Part shown: piece after piece, positions 1-7,529 of the stretch
Numbering within the stretch: position 1 is the first letter of the stretch
How the letters are laid out: each line of letters begins with the position of its first letter
Source: a virus
IMG/VR virus record: IMGVR_UViG_3300012359_000047
Span: 1 to 23,523 of that record
Length of the DNA: 23,523 nucleotides
Reading direction: 5' to 3' (one strand)
Translations under genes and position numbers: made by a program
Notes under the pieces: model-generated
What the model was told of the DNA's origin: nothing
The model's input: only the letters and a program-made list of their open reading frames with translations
Databases searched by the model: none

Positions 1-252
1 CGTACCGGCGTCTATGCCGGAGATGGTGTGATGGTCCACTCTGCACCAGGTGCGGGTGTCGTGGCTAGCAGGATTTCCCACATCGGCAAGATCGTGGGCA
101 CCGCTCACCTGGGCTCTGTGGTCCGTACCCCCACCAAGAAGCCTGAGCCTGTGCCGAAGGGTCTCTACGAGACCGATGAGGTTATGCCGCACAACCGGCT
201 GTCCTCGTACCTGAAGCCGTCTATCACCAACGTGTCGGGGGTGCATGTCTGA
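1..252 (+). CDS. NlpC/P60-like virion protein, C-terminal end (partial)
   Basis: The reading frame is open from base 1 and ends at TGA 250-252, so only the last 83 residues are visible. The first residues, RTGVYAGDGVMVHSAPGAG, match the C-terminal half of NlpC/P60 papain-like peptidoglycan peptidases, where HVGIYxGxGxxxHA is typical. The second conserved His (MVH) is present. At the first, normally catalytic, His the visible codon is CGT (Arg), which may mean a degenerate active site. A Lys/Pro-rich linker and a short tail follow. The gene shares TGATG with the next start, so the two are translationally coupled. As a virion-borne hydrolase it could help open the cell wall during DNA entry; this is inferred from family and position. 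Confidence 0.6.
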   Translation, partial: RTGVYAGDGVMVHSAPGAGVVASRISHIGKIVGTAHLGSVVRTPTKKPEPVPKGLYETDEVMPHNRLSSYLKPSITNVSGVHV

Positions 253-1160
253 TGGCGATCAACCTGGATCAGCCGTACAGCGCCACCAACAATGGCCAGC
301 CGACCATCAACCCCCAGCAGTTGGCTGAGCAGTACGGCTGGGCCTACAGCTTCCTCTCTTCGGTACCTGAACTGAACACCCTGTTCAAGCAGGCTGTGGC
401 CCAGTCCTGGGATGCCACCCGGTTCCAGGCCGCTATCACAGCCAGCAAGTGGTTCCAGTCCAACTCCGAGTCCATGCGCAACGCGCAGACACAGAAGGTC
501 ATCGACCCCGCCACCTACTCACAGCAAGTGGCTTCGGAGAAGGCCAACATACTGGCGACCGCTTCCGGCATGGGTGCCAGCATCTCAGACTCTCTGGCTT
601 CCACGATCGCCACTCAGCAGGTCACCTACGGGTGGAATGCCGATCAGACGAACCAGGCCCTGTCCAAGTACATCAAGCTGAATGGTAGTGGCGCCTTCGG
701 TGGCCAGGCTGGCCAGAACGCCATGGCCTTGAATGAGTTGGCCTATAATAACGGCGTTTCTATCCCGCCCTCCACGATGCAGAACCTGTTGCAGAGTGTG
801 GCAGGGAACAAGACCTCCATGGAAGACCTTCAGGGATACGTCCGCAACATGGCGGCCAGCAAGTTCCCGGCTTTGGCCAAGCAGATCGCCGCAGGCGAGA
901 ACGTGTCGTCTCTGGCAGCTCCTTACACCAACGCCATGCAGAACACCTTGGAGGTTGGTCCTGGTCAGGCCAACCTGACTGACCCGCTTATCCAGAGGGC
1001 GCTCAACGGCCTCGACAGTACTGGCCAGCCGAACGGCATGAACGTCGAAGACTTCCAGAAGCTCTTGCGGGCACAGCCCGCTTGGGCGAAGACCCAGAAC
1101 GCTCAATCGTCCACGATGGCAGCAGCCCATCAGATCCTCTCTGCGTTTGGATTTAGCTGA
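252..1160 (+). CDS. Helical virion protein, paralogue of the next gene's C-terminal part
   Basis: This 302-residue protein starts at ATG 252 inside the TGATG junction with the previous gene. It has no signal peptide or membrane segment and looks mainly alpha-helical and Gln/Ala/Asn-rich. It aligns along almost its whole length with residues of about 163-454 of the next gene. Shared blocks include QLAEQYGWAYSFL / ELAQQYGYAYSML, PELNTLFKQAVA / PELKTLFNQAVA, RFQAAITASKWF / RFQASLLNTKWY and LEVGPGQxNL. It lies before scaffold and capsid, so a virion-internal or head-tail role is likely, but no exact function can be named. It differs from its paralogue by lacking the N-terminal muramidase-like domain. 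Confidence 0.85.
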   Translation: MAINLDQPYSATNNGQPTINPQQLAEQYGWAYSFLSSVPELNTLFKQAVAQSWDATRFQAAITASKWFQSNSESMRNAQTQKVIDPATYSQQVASEKANILATASGMGASISDSLASTIATQQVTYGWNADQTNQALSKYIKLNGSGAFGGQAGQNAMALNELAYNNGVSIPPSTMQNLLQSVAGNKTSMEDLQGYVRNMAASKFPALAKQIAAGENVSSLAAPYTNAMQNTLEVGPGQANLTDPLIQRALNGLDSTGQPNGMNVEDFQKLLRAQPAWAKTQNAQSSTMAAAHQILSAFGFS

Positions 1161-2524
1161 TGGCATGGTCTATCTTCTCTGACGGTGGTGGCGATGGTGC
1201 CGCTCTTACGTGGGCTAAGCAGTTCTTGCAGTCGCTTGGTGTGCCTGAATCCGCCACGAACATTGAGTTCGTGTACCAGTGGGAGAAGTCCGAAGGTGGT
1301 GGAGGTAAGTACAATCCACTGAACCAAGGTCCAGTCCCCGGCAACAGCTCGCTGACCTCTACAGGTCAGCAGTATGGAGGAGGCGCCGCCGACTTCGTCT
1401 CCTGGCAGGCCGGTATCCAGGGCGCGGTGGACTACCTCCACATGTCCAACTACACGAAGGTGTACGCAGCCCTCAAGGCTGGTGATGGCAACGCCGCCAA
1501 GCAGGCTCTGTGGGCCTCTCCGTGGGCCGCCTCACACTATGGGTATGGATCCTCTTGGTCGGGCGCCTCTGCCCCCTCTGGGGGCGACGCACTACTGGGT
1601 GTGTCTCTGGCGGCCACGCAAGGGCAGTTGACCCCGTACGACCCCACCCAGAACGTTACGGCCACCATCAGCCCTCAGGAGCTGGCACAGCAGTACGGTT
1701 ACGCCTACTCCATGCTGAACGCCATCCCTGAACTGAAGACTCTCTTCAACCAGGCTGTGGCTGGACAGTGGGATGCCAGCAGGTTCCAAGCGTCCCTGCT
1801 CAACACCAAGTGGTACCAGCAGCACAGTGCAGCCCAGCGGGCGTGGATCGCTGAAGGCTATACCGATCCTTCGACCCAGAGAGCCCAGTGGACAGCCCAG
1901 CAGGCTGCCGTGCAGGCAGCAGCAGCCAAGATGGGTGCTAGCCTCTCACAGGGCACCATAGGGGTTCTGGCCAGCGAGTACCTGATGAACGGCTGGAACA
2001 CGGATCAACTCAACAAGGCCATGGCGAAATACATTCAGTTCGACAAGAATGGTGCCATGGGTGGCCAGGCTGGTGATGAGGAGATGACCCTCCGGTCGTT
2101 GGCCAACAACAATGGTGTGAACATCTCGAACAACTGGCTGTTGACAATGGCTCGGCATATCGCCGACTCCTCCACCACGTTGGAGGATGCCTCCGGGTAT
2201 GTCCGCCAGCAGGCAGAGAAGCTGTTCCCGAACTACGCCAAGCAGATCTCTGCTGGACAGAACATGTCCGATCTGGCCGCGCCTTACGCGGCTGACTACC
2301 AGAAGATCCTTGAAGTGGGGCCGGGCCAGACCAACCTCTTCGACCCGAACATGGTGAAGGCCTTGCAATACAAGGACCCGACAGGGCAGAACACCACGAT
2401 GCCGATCTGGCAGTTCGACCAGACTTTGCGTAACGATCCCCGGTGGATGAAGACGCAGAATGCACAGGACACCACGATGGGTGTTGGCAGGCAGATTCTA
2501 CAGGATTTCGGGTTTTCCTTTTAG
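1160..2524 (+). CDS. Virion protein with N-terminal muramidase-like domain
   Basis: This protein has 454 residues, and its start ATG 1160 overlaps the previous stop (TGATG). Residues 15-135 resemble phage lytic domains of the form WxxxEGG...NPLN...WQAGIxxxxxYL...ALxAG...ASPWA. The visible pieces are YQWEKSEGGGGKYNPLN with Glu45 as the candidate acid, SWQAGIQGAVDYL, YAALKAGDG and LWASPWAASHYG. After a Ser/Gly-rich linker, residues 163-454 are a full-length paralogue of the preceding 302-residue protein. The plausible role is local cell-wall digestion at DNA entry. The fusion suggests that gene duplication was followed by gain or loss of the lytic domain. Enzymatic activity is inferred from motif spacing only. 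Confidence 0.85.
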   Translation: MAWSIFSDGGGDGAALTWAKQFLQSLGVPESATNIEFVYQWEKSEGGGGKYNPLNQGPVPGNSSLTSTGQQYGGGAADFVSWQAGIQGAVDYLHMSNYTKVYAALKAGDGNAAKQALWASPWAASHYGYGSSWSGASAPSGGDALLGVSLAATQGQLTPYDPTQNVTATISPQELAQQYGYAYSMLNAIPELKTLFNQAVAGQWDASRFQASLLNTKWYQQHSAAQRAWIAEGYTDPSTQRAQWTAQQAAVQAAAAKMGASLSQGTIGVLASEYLMNGWNTDQLNKAMAKYIQFDKNGAMGGQAGDEEMTLRSLANNNGVNISNNWLLTMARHIADSSTTLEDASGYVRQQAEKLFPNYAKQISAGQNMSDLAAPYAADYQKILEVGPGQTNLFDPNMVKALQYKDPTGQNTTMPIWQFDQTLRNDPRWMKTQNAQDTTMGVGRQILQDFGFSF

Positions 2525-2536
2525 AGAGGGTAGGTC

Positions 2537-3577
2537 ATGGCAGATTCAACTAGTGCCTCTGGCACGATCAATCCTCCGGGGGGAACTCCCGCAGGCGGTG
2601 GCAACCCACCGACTGGGAAGCCCACTCCTCAGAAGAACCCTCCGCCTCTTCAAGGCGGTAACCCGCCTCGTGGCGGTCCGGGTGTGAACACAGGCGGACC
2701 TGGTGTGTATACTCCACCCCCGTCTCCGCTACAGGGTATGATCAACTCCCTGTCTGGTTCCACTCGGGACGCCTTCGTTGCGCTGGAGCAGTTGTTCACT
2801 CAGTACGGCCTTGGCTCCTTGGTGAACAACATCTTCAACTTCATCAAGCAGGGCTACAGCCAGGACACCATCACTCTGCTCTTGCAGGACACCCCTGAGT
2901 ACAAGCAGCGGTTCGCAGGCAACGCCATTCGTCAGAAGAACGGTCTGGCCATCCTCTCGCCCGCTGACTACCTGGCCACTGAGGCCAGCTACTACCAGGT
3001 GGTGAAGGCAGCAGGATTGCCCGCCAACTTCTACAACAGCACCTCTGACTGGGTGAACTGGATCGGCAACGACGTGTCCCCCACTGAGGTGCAGTCACGA
3101 GTGCAGATGGCTCAGACCGCCACAGAGACGGCTCCCCCGGATCTGGTTCAGGCCCTTGGTCAGATGGGTGTGCCGAAGCAGTCCCTCGTGGCCTACTTCT
3201 TGGACGACACCAAGGCCCTGCCTATCCTACAGCAGCAGTTCAATGCTGCGCAGATCGGCGCTTCCGCTCTGCGGAACAACCTGGTCATGGATCCCACCCG
3301 GGCCAAGACGTTCGCCAACATGGGCATCACAGTGGACCAGGCCAACTCCGCCTATCAGCAGATCGGCCAGACCTTGCCGACACTGGAAGAGCTGGGCCGT
3401 GTCTACAACCAGAACTACACCCAGCAGACGGCAGAGAACAACCTGCTGCTTGGCCAGGGCCAAGCTGCTCTCCAGACTCAGCAGTTGGAGTCCAAGGAGC
3501 GAGCCGCGTTCAGCGGTAACGCAGGTGCTGCTGGTCAGGGCGCGCTGGCGACTGCCAAGCCGGTCGGACAGTTCTGA
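2537..3577 (+). CDS. Pro/Gly-rich helical virion protein before scaffold
   Basis: This protein has 346 residues and starts at ATG 2537, with the purine-rich GAGAGGGTAGG upstream as ribosome binding site. Residues 1-65 are a disordered Pro/Gly/Asn-rich tail (GGTPAGGGNPPTGKPT and similar). The rest is predicted helical, with Gln-rich segments near the C-terminus. A short block, LLLQDTPEYKQRF, recalls the PEL...LF...RF blocks of the two preceding proteins, so all three may belong to one distant family. Position directly before scaffold and capsid suggests a head-internal or portal-vertex protein. I do not recognise a named family. Confidence 0.8.
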   Translation: MADSTSASGTINPPGGTPAGGGNPPTGKPTPQKNPPPLQGGNPPRGGPGVNTGGPGVYTPPPSPLQGMINSLSGSTRDAFVALEQLFTQYGLGSLVNNIFNFIKQGYSQDTITLLLQDTPEYKQRFAGNAIRQKNGLAILSPADYLATEASYYQVVKAAGLPANFYNSTSDWVNWIGNDVSPTEVQSRVQMAQTATETAPPDLVQALGQMGVPKQSLVAYFLDDTKALPILQQQFNAAQIGASALRNNLVMDPTRAKTFANMGITVDQANSAYQQIGQTLPTLEELGRVYNQNYTQQTAENNLLLGQGQAALQTQQLESKERAAFSGNAGAAGQGALATAKPVGQF

Positions 3578-3714
3578 CGCAATAAGGGTCCGTGACGCTA
3601 TCATGGCGTCACGCACAATCTCTCTCGGAAGCATCCGGTCTCCGAGCAGTACCTAAATCCGGTTTTCATCTGCTGACTTCCCCGGTCGGCGGGTTGTATC
3701 CAATGGGAGTAAGA
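3578..3714 (+). promoter_or_regulatory. Intergenic leader upstream of scaffold/capsid with a hairpin
   Basis: This 137-base gap is the longest in the virion block. It contains an 8-bp perfect stem, CGTGACGC (3591-3598) with GCGTCACG (3606-3613) around a 7-base loop. A weaker 6-bp pair, CTCGGA/TCCGAG, follows. There is no T-run after the stem, so it is not a standard terminator. The sequence TTGTATCC near 3694 could be part of a -10 box, but no convincing -35 was found. A regulatory leader for the highly expressed scaffold and capsid genes is a reasonable inference. Confidence 0.4.
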
Positions 3715-4227
3715 ATGAGCAACGCATGGGACGAGATGAACGAAGAGATCCCCGCCGAGGTTGAAGGCGCTGAGGGCATCGCCAATCTCCGGAAGGCCTA
3801 CGAGCGAAAGTCGAAGGCCGAGAAGGAGCTACGCGAGAAGCTGTCTGCACTTGAGTCTCGGGAGCGAGAGCGGACTCTGAGTGAAACTCTCTCTGCAAAG
3901 GGTGTGAACCCGAAGCTGGCCAGTCTTTACCCGGCCAGTAGGGAGAGCACTCCGGAGAAGGTGGACGAGTGGCTGACTGAATACGCGGATGCCTTTGGCC
4001 AGGCTCCCGCACGACAGACTCCCGCTCCGCCGCAGGTCTCCCCGGAACTGCTCGACGCATACGCGCAGTTCCAGCAGCCCGGGTTTAACGCCTCACAGCA
4101 GTCCGAAGTAGACGCCATCAAGAACTACCAGTTCGGCGACTCGGGCGATGTTGAGGTGGAGTTCCGCAAGCTCCAGTCTTTCCTGCGGAACAACCCCAAC
4201 GCTGTACAGAACCCGGGCGCATACTGA
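3715..4227 (+). CDS. Scaffolding protein
   Basis: This is 170 residues from ATG 3715 (MSNAWDEM...), chosen because GGGAG lies 7 bases upstream; the frame is open further up but has no comparable start. The protein is acidic and highly charged. A coiled-coil segment covers about residues 20-60 (NLRKAYERKSKAEKELREKL and on). A Pro-rich linker sits near residues 100-112 and a helical C-terminus ends with FLRNNPNAVQ. Composition, size and position immediately before the capsid gene are typical of phage scaffolds, which guide procapsid assembly and are then lost. Assignment is by architecture and synteny, not by a diagnostic motif. Confidence 0.75.
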   Translation: MSNAWDEMNEEIPAEVEGAEGIANLRKAYERKSKAEKELREKLSALESRERERTLSETLSAKGVNPKLASLYPASRESTPEKVDEWLTEYADAFGQAPARQTPAPPQVSPELLDAYAQFQQPGFNASQQSEVDAIKNYQFGDSGDVEVEFRKLQSFLRNNPNAVQNPGAY

Positions 4228-4266
4228 CGCTCACTCACTCTCTAACACTGAAGGAGTTGTTTCCAA

Positions 4267-4725
4267 GTGGCTAACGCCTCCGAGTCAACTCCTACGTACA
4301 ACTCTTCTGAAGAAGGTGAAACCGCCCTAGAGAAGAAGTGCACTCGTTGCGGACAACTGAAGTCTGTGGAAAGCTTCTACCGTAACAACCAGGCTGTTGA
4401 TGGTTTGCAGAGTTGGTGCAAAGAGTGCCAGAAGTCAAAGAGATCTGCCGGTGACAAATGGAACCGGGACTACAGCTCTTGGAAGTCTGGTATCTGGAAG
4501 AACTTTAGGATGACTCCTGATGAGTACTTCCAGCTCCTCGAATCACAAAACGGAGTCTGTGCTATCTGTGAACAGGACGACGGAGACCGGCGTCTAGCAG
4601 TTGACCATGACCATGCGAATGGTGAAATCCGTGGCCTGCTGTGCCGGAACTGTAATGTTTGTCTCGGGCTTTTCAAGGACGAGACATCACGCCTGAAGAG
4701 AGCTATTTCGTACCTCGAAGGCTAG
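4267..4725 (+). CDS. Endonuclease VII-type HNH homing endonuclease at the capsid 5' end
   Basis: This is 152 residues from GTG 4267, with AAGGAG at 4250-4255. Residues of about 25-58 form a Zn module (CTRCGQLKSVESFYRNN...CKEC). The endonuclease VII/HNH core follows: CAICEQDD, then VDHDHANGEIRGLLCRNCN, which holds the catalytic His and the second CxxC, then LGLFKD and a helical tail ending YLEG. The first four codons (GTG GCT AAC GCC) are what the capsid gene should begin with. The same ten bases, GCTAACGCCT, recur after the stop at 4733-4742. The gene therefore appears to have landed inside the first codons of the capsid gene and to have taken over its ribosome binding site and start. Endonucleases of this type cut DNA and promote their own spread between phages. 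Confidence 0.9.
   Translation: MANASESTPTYNSSEEGETALEKKCTRCGQLKSVESFYRNNQAVDGLQSWCKECQKSKRSAGDKWNRDYSSWKSGIWKNFRMTPDEYFQLLESQNGVCAICEQDDGDRRLAVDHDHANGEIRGLLCRNCNVCLGLFKDETSRLKRAISYLEG
4270..4279 (+). repeat. Direct repeat, left copy (capsid 5' sequence)
   Basis: GCTAACGCCT follows the GTG of the endonuclease gene. The identical ten bases occur at 4733-4742 at the start of the capsid coding sequence. The pair brackets the endonuclease insertion. Confidence 0.8.
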
Positions 4726-4729
4726 GATC

Positions 4730-5695
4730 ATAGCTAACGCCTATACTGGAACTGCTGCTGTCAGCAATGTGGTGCAGACCGCCTATGACCGGATGGTTGA
4801 GTTTGCGCTGCGTTCGCAGCCGCTCTTCCGCCAGGGTGCTGACAAGAAGCCCGCTGAGCAGGCCATGCCTGGCTCGTCTGTGGTCCTGGAAGTCTACCAG
4901 GATCTTGCCCAGGTCACTTCGACCCTCACTGAGACTGTGGACCCCGACGCTGTTGCGATCGGCAACCCCACCACGGTTTCCATCACCCTGAACGAGTACG
5001 GCAACACGGTCCTCCAGACCCGTCTGCTGAACCTCTTCAGCTTCACTGACGTGGCTCCGGCCATCACCAACCAGGTCGCCTACAACATGGCGAACTCCAT
5101 CGACCTCGTGGTCCAGAACGTCCTGCGTGCTGGCATTACGAACATCATCATGGAGGCTGCGGGTGCGCTGGTTCCCTCTGGCGGTACCATCACGAACATC
5201 GTCGGCACTGACGTGCTGAAGTCCCGTGATGTGCGTGCGGCCGTGGCCCAGCTTCGCAACAACCAGGCTGTGCCGAAGAAGAATTCCCTGTACTACACCG
5301 CCGTCCACCCGCTGGTCTCTTACGACCTTCGGTCGGAGACCGGTGACACGGGATGGCGTCAGCCGCACGACTACTCTGCTCCTGGCTCGATCTGGGCTGG
5401 AGAGATCGGCGAGTACGAGGGTGCCTTCTTCGTGGAGACCCCGCGTGCCTTCTCGGCTCAGGCCGGTTCCGGTGCGGGTGCTTCGCAGATCCGGGTGTTC
5501 AACACCTACGTGCTCGGCCAGCAGGCCCTCGCGGAAGCCCTCTCCGAGGAGTTCCACGTGGTCTTCGGTCCGGTCGTGGACAAGCTCATGCGCTTCCGGC
5601 CGGTCGGCTGGTACGGCGTCGCTGGCTGGTCCATCTACCGTACCGCTGCCAGCCAGATGATCCAGACTGCCGCCACGCTGCGCCAGACTGTCTAA
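4730..5695 (+). CDS. Major capsid protein, N4-gp56 family, with apparent ATA start
   Basis: The coding frame gives (M)ANAYTGTAAVSNVV, then QTAYDRMVEFALRSQPLFR, DKKPAEQAMPGSSVVLEVYQDL, LNEYGNTVLQT, GEIGEYEGAFFVETPRAF and GPVVDKLMRFRPVGWYGVAGW. These blocks are characteristic of N4-gp56 type major capsid proteins, and the length of about 321 residues fits. Family members begin near MANA..., which places the start at 4730, where the codon is ATA. The frame is open only back to 4697 and has no ATG, GTG, TTG or CTG before GTG 4769, which would delete 13 conserved residues. GAAGG at 4717-4721 lies 8 bases before ATA, and the endonuclease stop is 4 bases upstream, so termination-reinitiation is possible. 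A sequencing error (ATG read as ATA) cannot be excluded. Confidence 0.9.
   Translation: MANAYTGTAAVSNVVQTAYDRMVEFALRSQPLFRQGADKKPAEQAMPGSSVVLEVYQDLAQVTSTLTETVDPDAVAIGNPTTVSITLNEYGNTVLQTRLLNLFSFTDVAPAITNQVAYNMANSIDLVVQNVLRAGITNIIMEAAGALVPSGGTITNIVGTDVLKSRDVRAAVAQLRNNQAVPKKNSLYYTAVHPLVSYDLRSETGDTGWRQPHDYSAPGSIWAGEIGEYEGAFFVETPRAFSAQAGSGAGASQIRVFNTYVLGQQALAEALSEEFHVVFGPVVDKLMRFRPVGWYGVAGWSIYRTAASQMIQTAATLRQTV
4733..4742 (+). repeat. Direct repeat, right copy (capsid codons 2-5)
   Basis: GCTAACGCCT is identical to 4270-4279 and encodes ANA plus the first base of the next codon in the capsid frame. It marks the right edge of the endonuclease insertion. Confidence 0.8.
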
Positions 5696-5710
5696 CTATG
5701 GGAGCCCGCC

Positions 5711-6745
5711 TTGCCCACCATCAAAGCCTTTACTACCACCAGTGGTACTTCCACCAATGCAACTTTCACGCTAGCAAGTAACCCCGTGGTAGGGGACCTG
5801 ATGGTGGCATGGCTGGCCACCGACACCCCGCTGTCCATCCACCAGCCGCTGATCAGCACCACCAACATTCAGGATCAGTGGGTGCCTCTCTTCGGTGCGC
5901 AGGATGCGCAGCAGCACGATGTGGACGGAGAAGGTGGCCTTCGGCTGTACTGCTTCATGAAGACAGCCAACGCCACCGACGCCACCACCAATGTCTTCAC
6001 CTTCACCTTCCTGCCGTACACGGATAACTCCGGGCAGAAGGGGGTGCCTCAGTGGCCCACGACAGACTTTGTGGGCATCCTGGCGACCTACTTGACCAGC
6101 AGCACGGGCTTCGCTGGCCTGGATACAGCAGCACCCCAGGTCCAGCAGCCGAACACCAACAGTATGGTGTTCGCACTCCCTTCGGTGGACACCAACGGAG
6201 GCAGTGACGTGTTCTGGTCTGCGATCGCCGGGCTGAGGATGGGTGTTCCCACGAGCACAGATCCTGCGGCCACAGTGGTCACCTCGGTGACCCTGGCTGC
6301 GCCTACGTACGCTACCACACCACTGTCGCTGTACCTCTTCGGAAGCCCGTACAGCGCCTCTGAGTATCCCTTCCGGTTCCAGACCTCCCAAGTGCCAACC
6401 GCTGTCCTGACGGGTCTCACAGGCCTTCAGGACGCCTCTAACTGGTACTACAACGGCCCCTTCGTCCGTGAGGGATATCCGTATGAGGGTCCGGACCAGA
6501 TGCTCCTGCTCAGGTATCCGTACCACTGGGCCTACACGGTCCTCAAGACCGCAGGCATCCTGACCATCGGGCAGTTCTTCTCACAGGACCAGCTCAACGC
6601 AGCGGACGTTGTGTACTACCAGAACCAGTTGATCCCAGAGGCTGACCGGGATGCAATCCTGGCAGCCGGTATCGGCGGAGACTTCCGCCCCTCCATCCAA
6701 GTGCCAGGGCAGTACGTGAATCCCTGGAAGTACGTTCCGATCTAA
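5711..6745 (+). CDS. Structural protein after capsid (head or head-tail, beta-rich)
   Basis: This is 344 residues from TTG 5711, with GGGAG at 5699-5703; no ATG in this frame lies close by. Residues 1-210 look beta-rich and Thr/Ser/Ala-rich, as in virion surface proteins. The last 75 or so residues are helical (YPYHWAYTVLKTAGILTIGQFF...RDAILAAGIGGDF). They contain an LKxAGIxTIGQ turn that resembles a helix-hairpin-helix element. The gene is directly downstream of the capsid gene, so it may be a head fibre, decoration or connector protein. No named family was recognised. Confidence 0.8.
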   Translation: MPTIKAFTTTSGTSTNATFTLASNPVVGDLMVAWLATDTPLSIHQPLISTTNIQDQWVPLFGAQDAQQHDVDGEGGLRLYCFMKTANATDATTNVFTFTFLPYTDNSGQKGVPQWPTTDFVGILATYLTSSTGFAGLDTAAPQVQQPNTNSMVFALPSVDTNGGSDVFWSAIAGLRMGVPTSTDPAATVVTSVTLAAPTYATTPLSLYLFGSPYSASEYPFRFQTSQVPTAVLTGLTGLQDASNWYYNGPFVREGYPYEGPDQMLLLRYPYHWAYTVLKTAGILTIGQFFSQDQLNAADVVYYQNQLIPEADRDAILAAGIGGDFRPSIQVPGQYVNPWKYVPI

Positions 6746-6754
6746 GGAGATCGA

Positions 6755-6943
6755 ATGGCTGCCAAACCGAATAAGAAGGCTCCTCTGGGTCAGGGTGGCC
6801 GCTTCGCGGCCGTAGCCAAGGCTGCGGGTGGAGGCAAGAAGGGCGCAGCCATTGCGGCTGCGGCTGGTCGTAAGAAGTACGGCGCGGAGGGTATGGCCAA
6901 GCTTTCCGCGAAGGGCAAGAGAGATGCTAAGCGCGGGAAGTAG
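6755..6943 (+). CDS. Small basic Lys/Ala/Gly-rich protein
   Basis: This protein has 62 residues, and its ATG 6755 is preceded by AAGGAG. It is very basic and low in complexity: KPNKKAPLGQGGRFAAVAKA, then GGGKKGAAIAAAAGRKKYG, then GMAKLSAKGKRDAKRGK. The second half weakly recalls KGG-type short repeats. A nucleic-acid-binding or virion-packaged role would fit its charge, but this is only an inference. Its last 17 bases overlap the 3' end of the opposite-strand HNH gene. Confidence 0.7.
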   Translation: MAAKPNKKAPLGQGGRFAAVAKAAGGGKKGAAIAAAAGRKKYGAEGMAKLSAKGKRDAKRGK

Positions 6944-7250
6944 CGTGCCTCAAAGATTGGCCACAGCTAGAAGAACAGCACCTAGTTTTAGGGTAGCCCA
7001 ACCTCCGCTGGTATAGCTTCCCGCACCACTCACATGTACGATCCTCGTAGGTAACCGGGCGGGGTTCCTTGGGAAGATTTTCCCAGCACTTGTGCTCTAT
7101 CTGATGACAACGCTTGCAGAGTGTCTCCAGATTACTAGGGTCGTCATTAGTAAAATTCTCATCCATGTGGTGCACTACGAGGAAGCGGTTACTGCCGCAT
7201 CGGGCACAAGCACCTTGTAGGTGCTGCCGGTACTCCTTGAAATTACGCAT
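6927..7250 (-). CDS. HNH endonuclease on the opposite strand
   Basis: This 107-residue protein on the minus strand starts at ATG 7250. The HNH core comprises CARCGSNRFLVVHHMDEN with the catalytic His pair, then NDDPSNLETLCKRCHQIEH, giving two CxxC pairs for zinc. A second Zn ribbon follows (CEWCGKLY...CCSSSCGQS). It lies alone against the direction of the virion block, and its tail overlaps the end of the plus-strand gene at 6755-6943. It is most simply a free-standing homing endonuclease, the second of three in the window. Confidence 0.85.
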   Translation of the reverse strand: MRNFKEYRQHLQGACARCGSNRFLVVHHMDENFTNDDPSNLETLCKRCHQIEHKCWENLPKEPRPVTYEDRTCEWCGKLYQRRLGYPKTRCCSSSCGQSLRHATSRA

Positions 7251-7301
7251 ACCTTTATGCTACCACAGTAAACGACGGCTAAACCAAGATAGGATGATAA
7301 G

Positions 7302-7529
7302 ATGTCAGCAGAAGCGAAGGTTGACCGTGGCGAGGGTCGCGGATATGTCGGCACTGTCCACGGTGCCGATGGTGATCGTGGCGGTTCCGGCAAGCATCAC
7401 GTGCTTCCGGAGGCTCCGCCGAAGGACGGGGCCAACACCTCTGAGGGTTTCGAGCAGGGCTCGCACAAGCTCCAGTCCCACGCCAAGCCGACCGGTGAGG
7501 CCAGTGGCCACCACCAGAAGTTCGACTAA
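7302..7529 (+). CDS. Small Gly/His-rich hydrophilic protein
   Basis: This is 75 residues from ATG 7302, with AGGATGATAAG just upstream. The composition is unusual: Gly, His, Lys, Asp and Glu dominate (GSGKHHVLPEAPPKDG, SHKLQSHAKPTGEASGHHQK). There is no hydrophobic core, so it is probably disordered. It sits among small head/tail genes and overlaps the start of the next gene in another frame. Its function is unknown. A minor virion or assembly protein is possible. Confidence 0.6.
   Translation: MSAEAKVDRGEGRGYVGTVHGADGDRGGSGKHHVLPEAPPKDGANTSEGFEQGSHKLQSHAKPTGEASGHHQKFD

Noticed and set aside
585-1166. Long reverse-strand frames opposite the virion genes (also 4703-5557, 9254-10057, 10279-11088)
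   Set aside because: They mirror well-supported plus-strand genes, have no ribosome binding sites or recognisable domains, and are expected in GC-rich DNA.
4697-4732. Frameshift fusion of endonuclease and capsid
   Set aside because: The capsid frame is open beside the endonuclease stop, but there is no recognisable slippery sequence, and a fusion would put a nuclease on the capsid N-terminus.
4267-4742. Group I intron or intein in the capsid gene, with the repeat as splice junction
   Set aside because: The space between the repeats is filled by the endonuclease gene, leaving no room for a ribozyme. No junction within the repeat gives both a U before the 5' site and a terminal G. The endonuclease is in another frame with its own stop, so it is not an intein.
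7250-7301. Leaderless promoters for the HNH gene (TAGCAT, 6 bases, ATG) and for the gene at 7302 (TAGGAT, 6 bases, ATG)
   Set aside because: The -10 placement resembles the divergent promoters, but no acceptable -35 is present at 16-19 bases, and AGGA or AAAGG can serve as ribosome binding sites.
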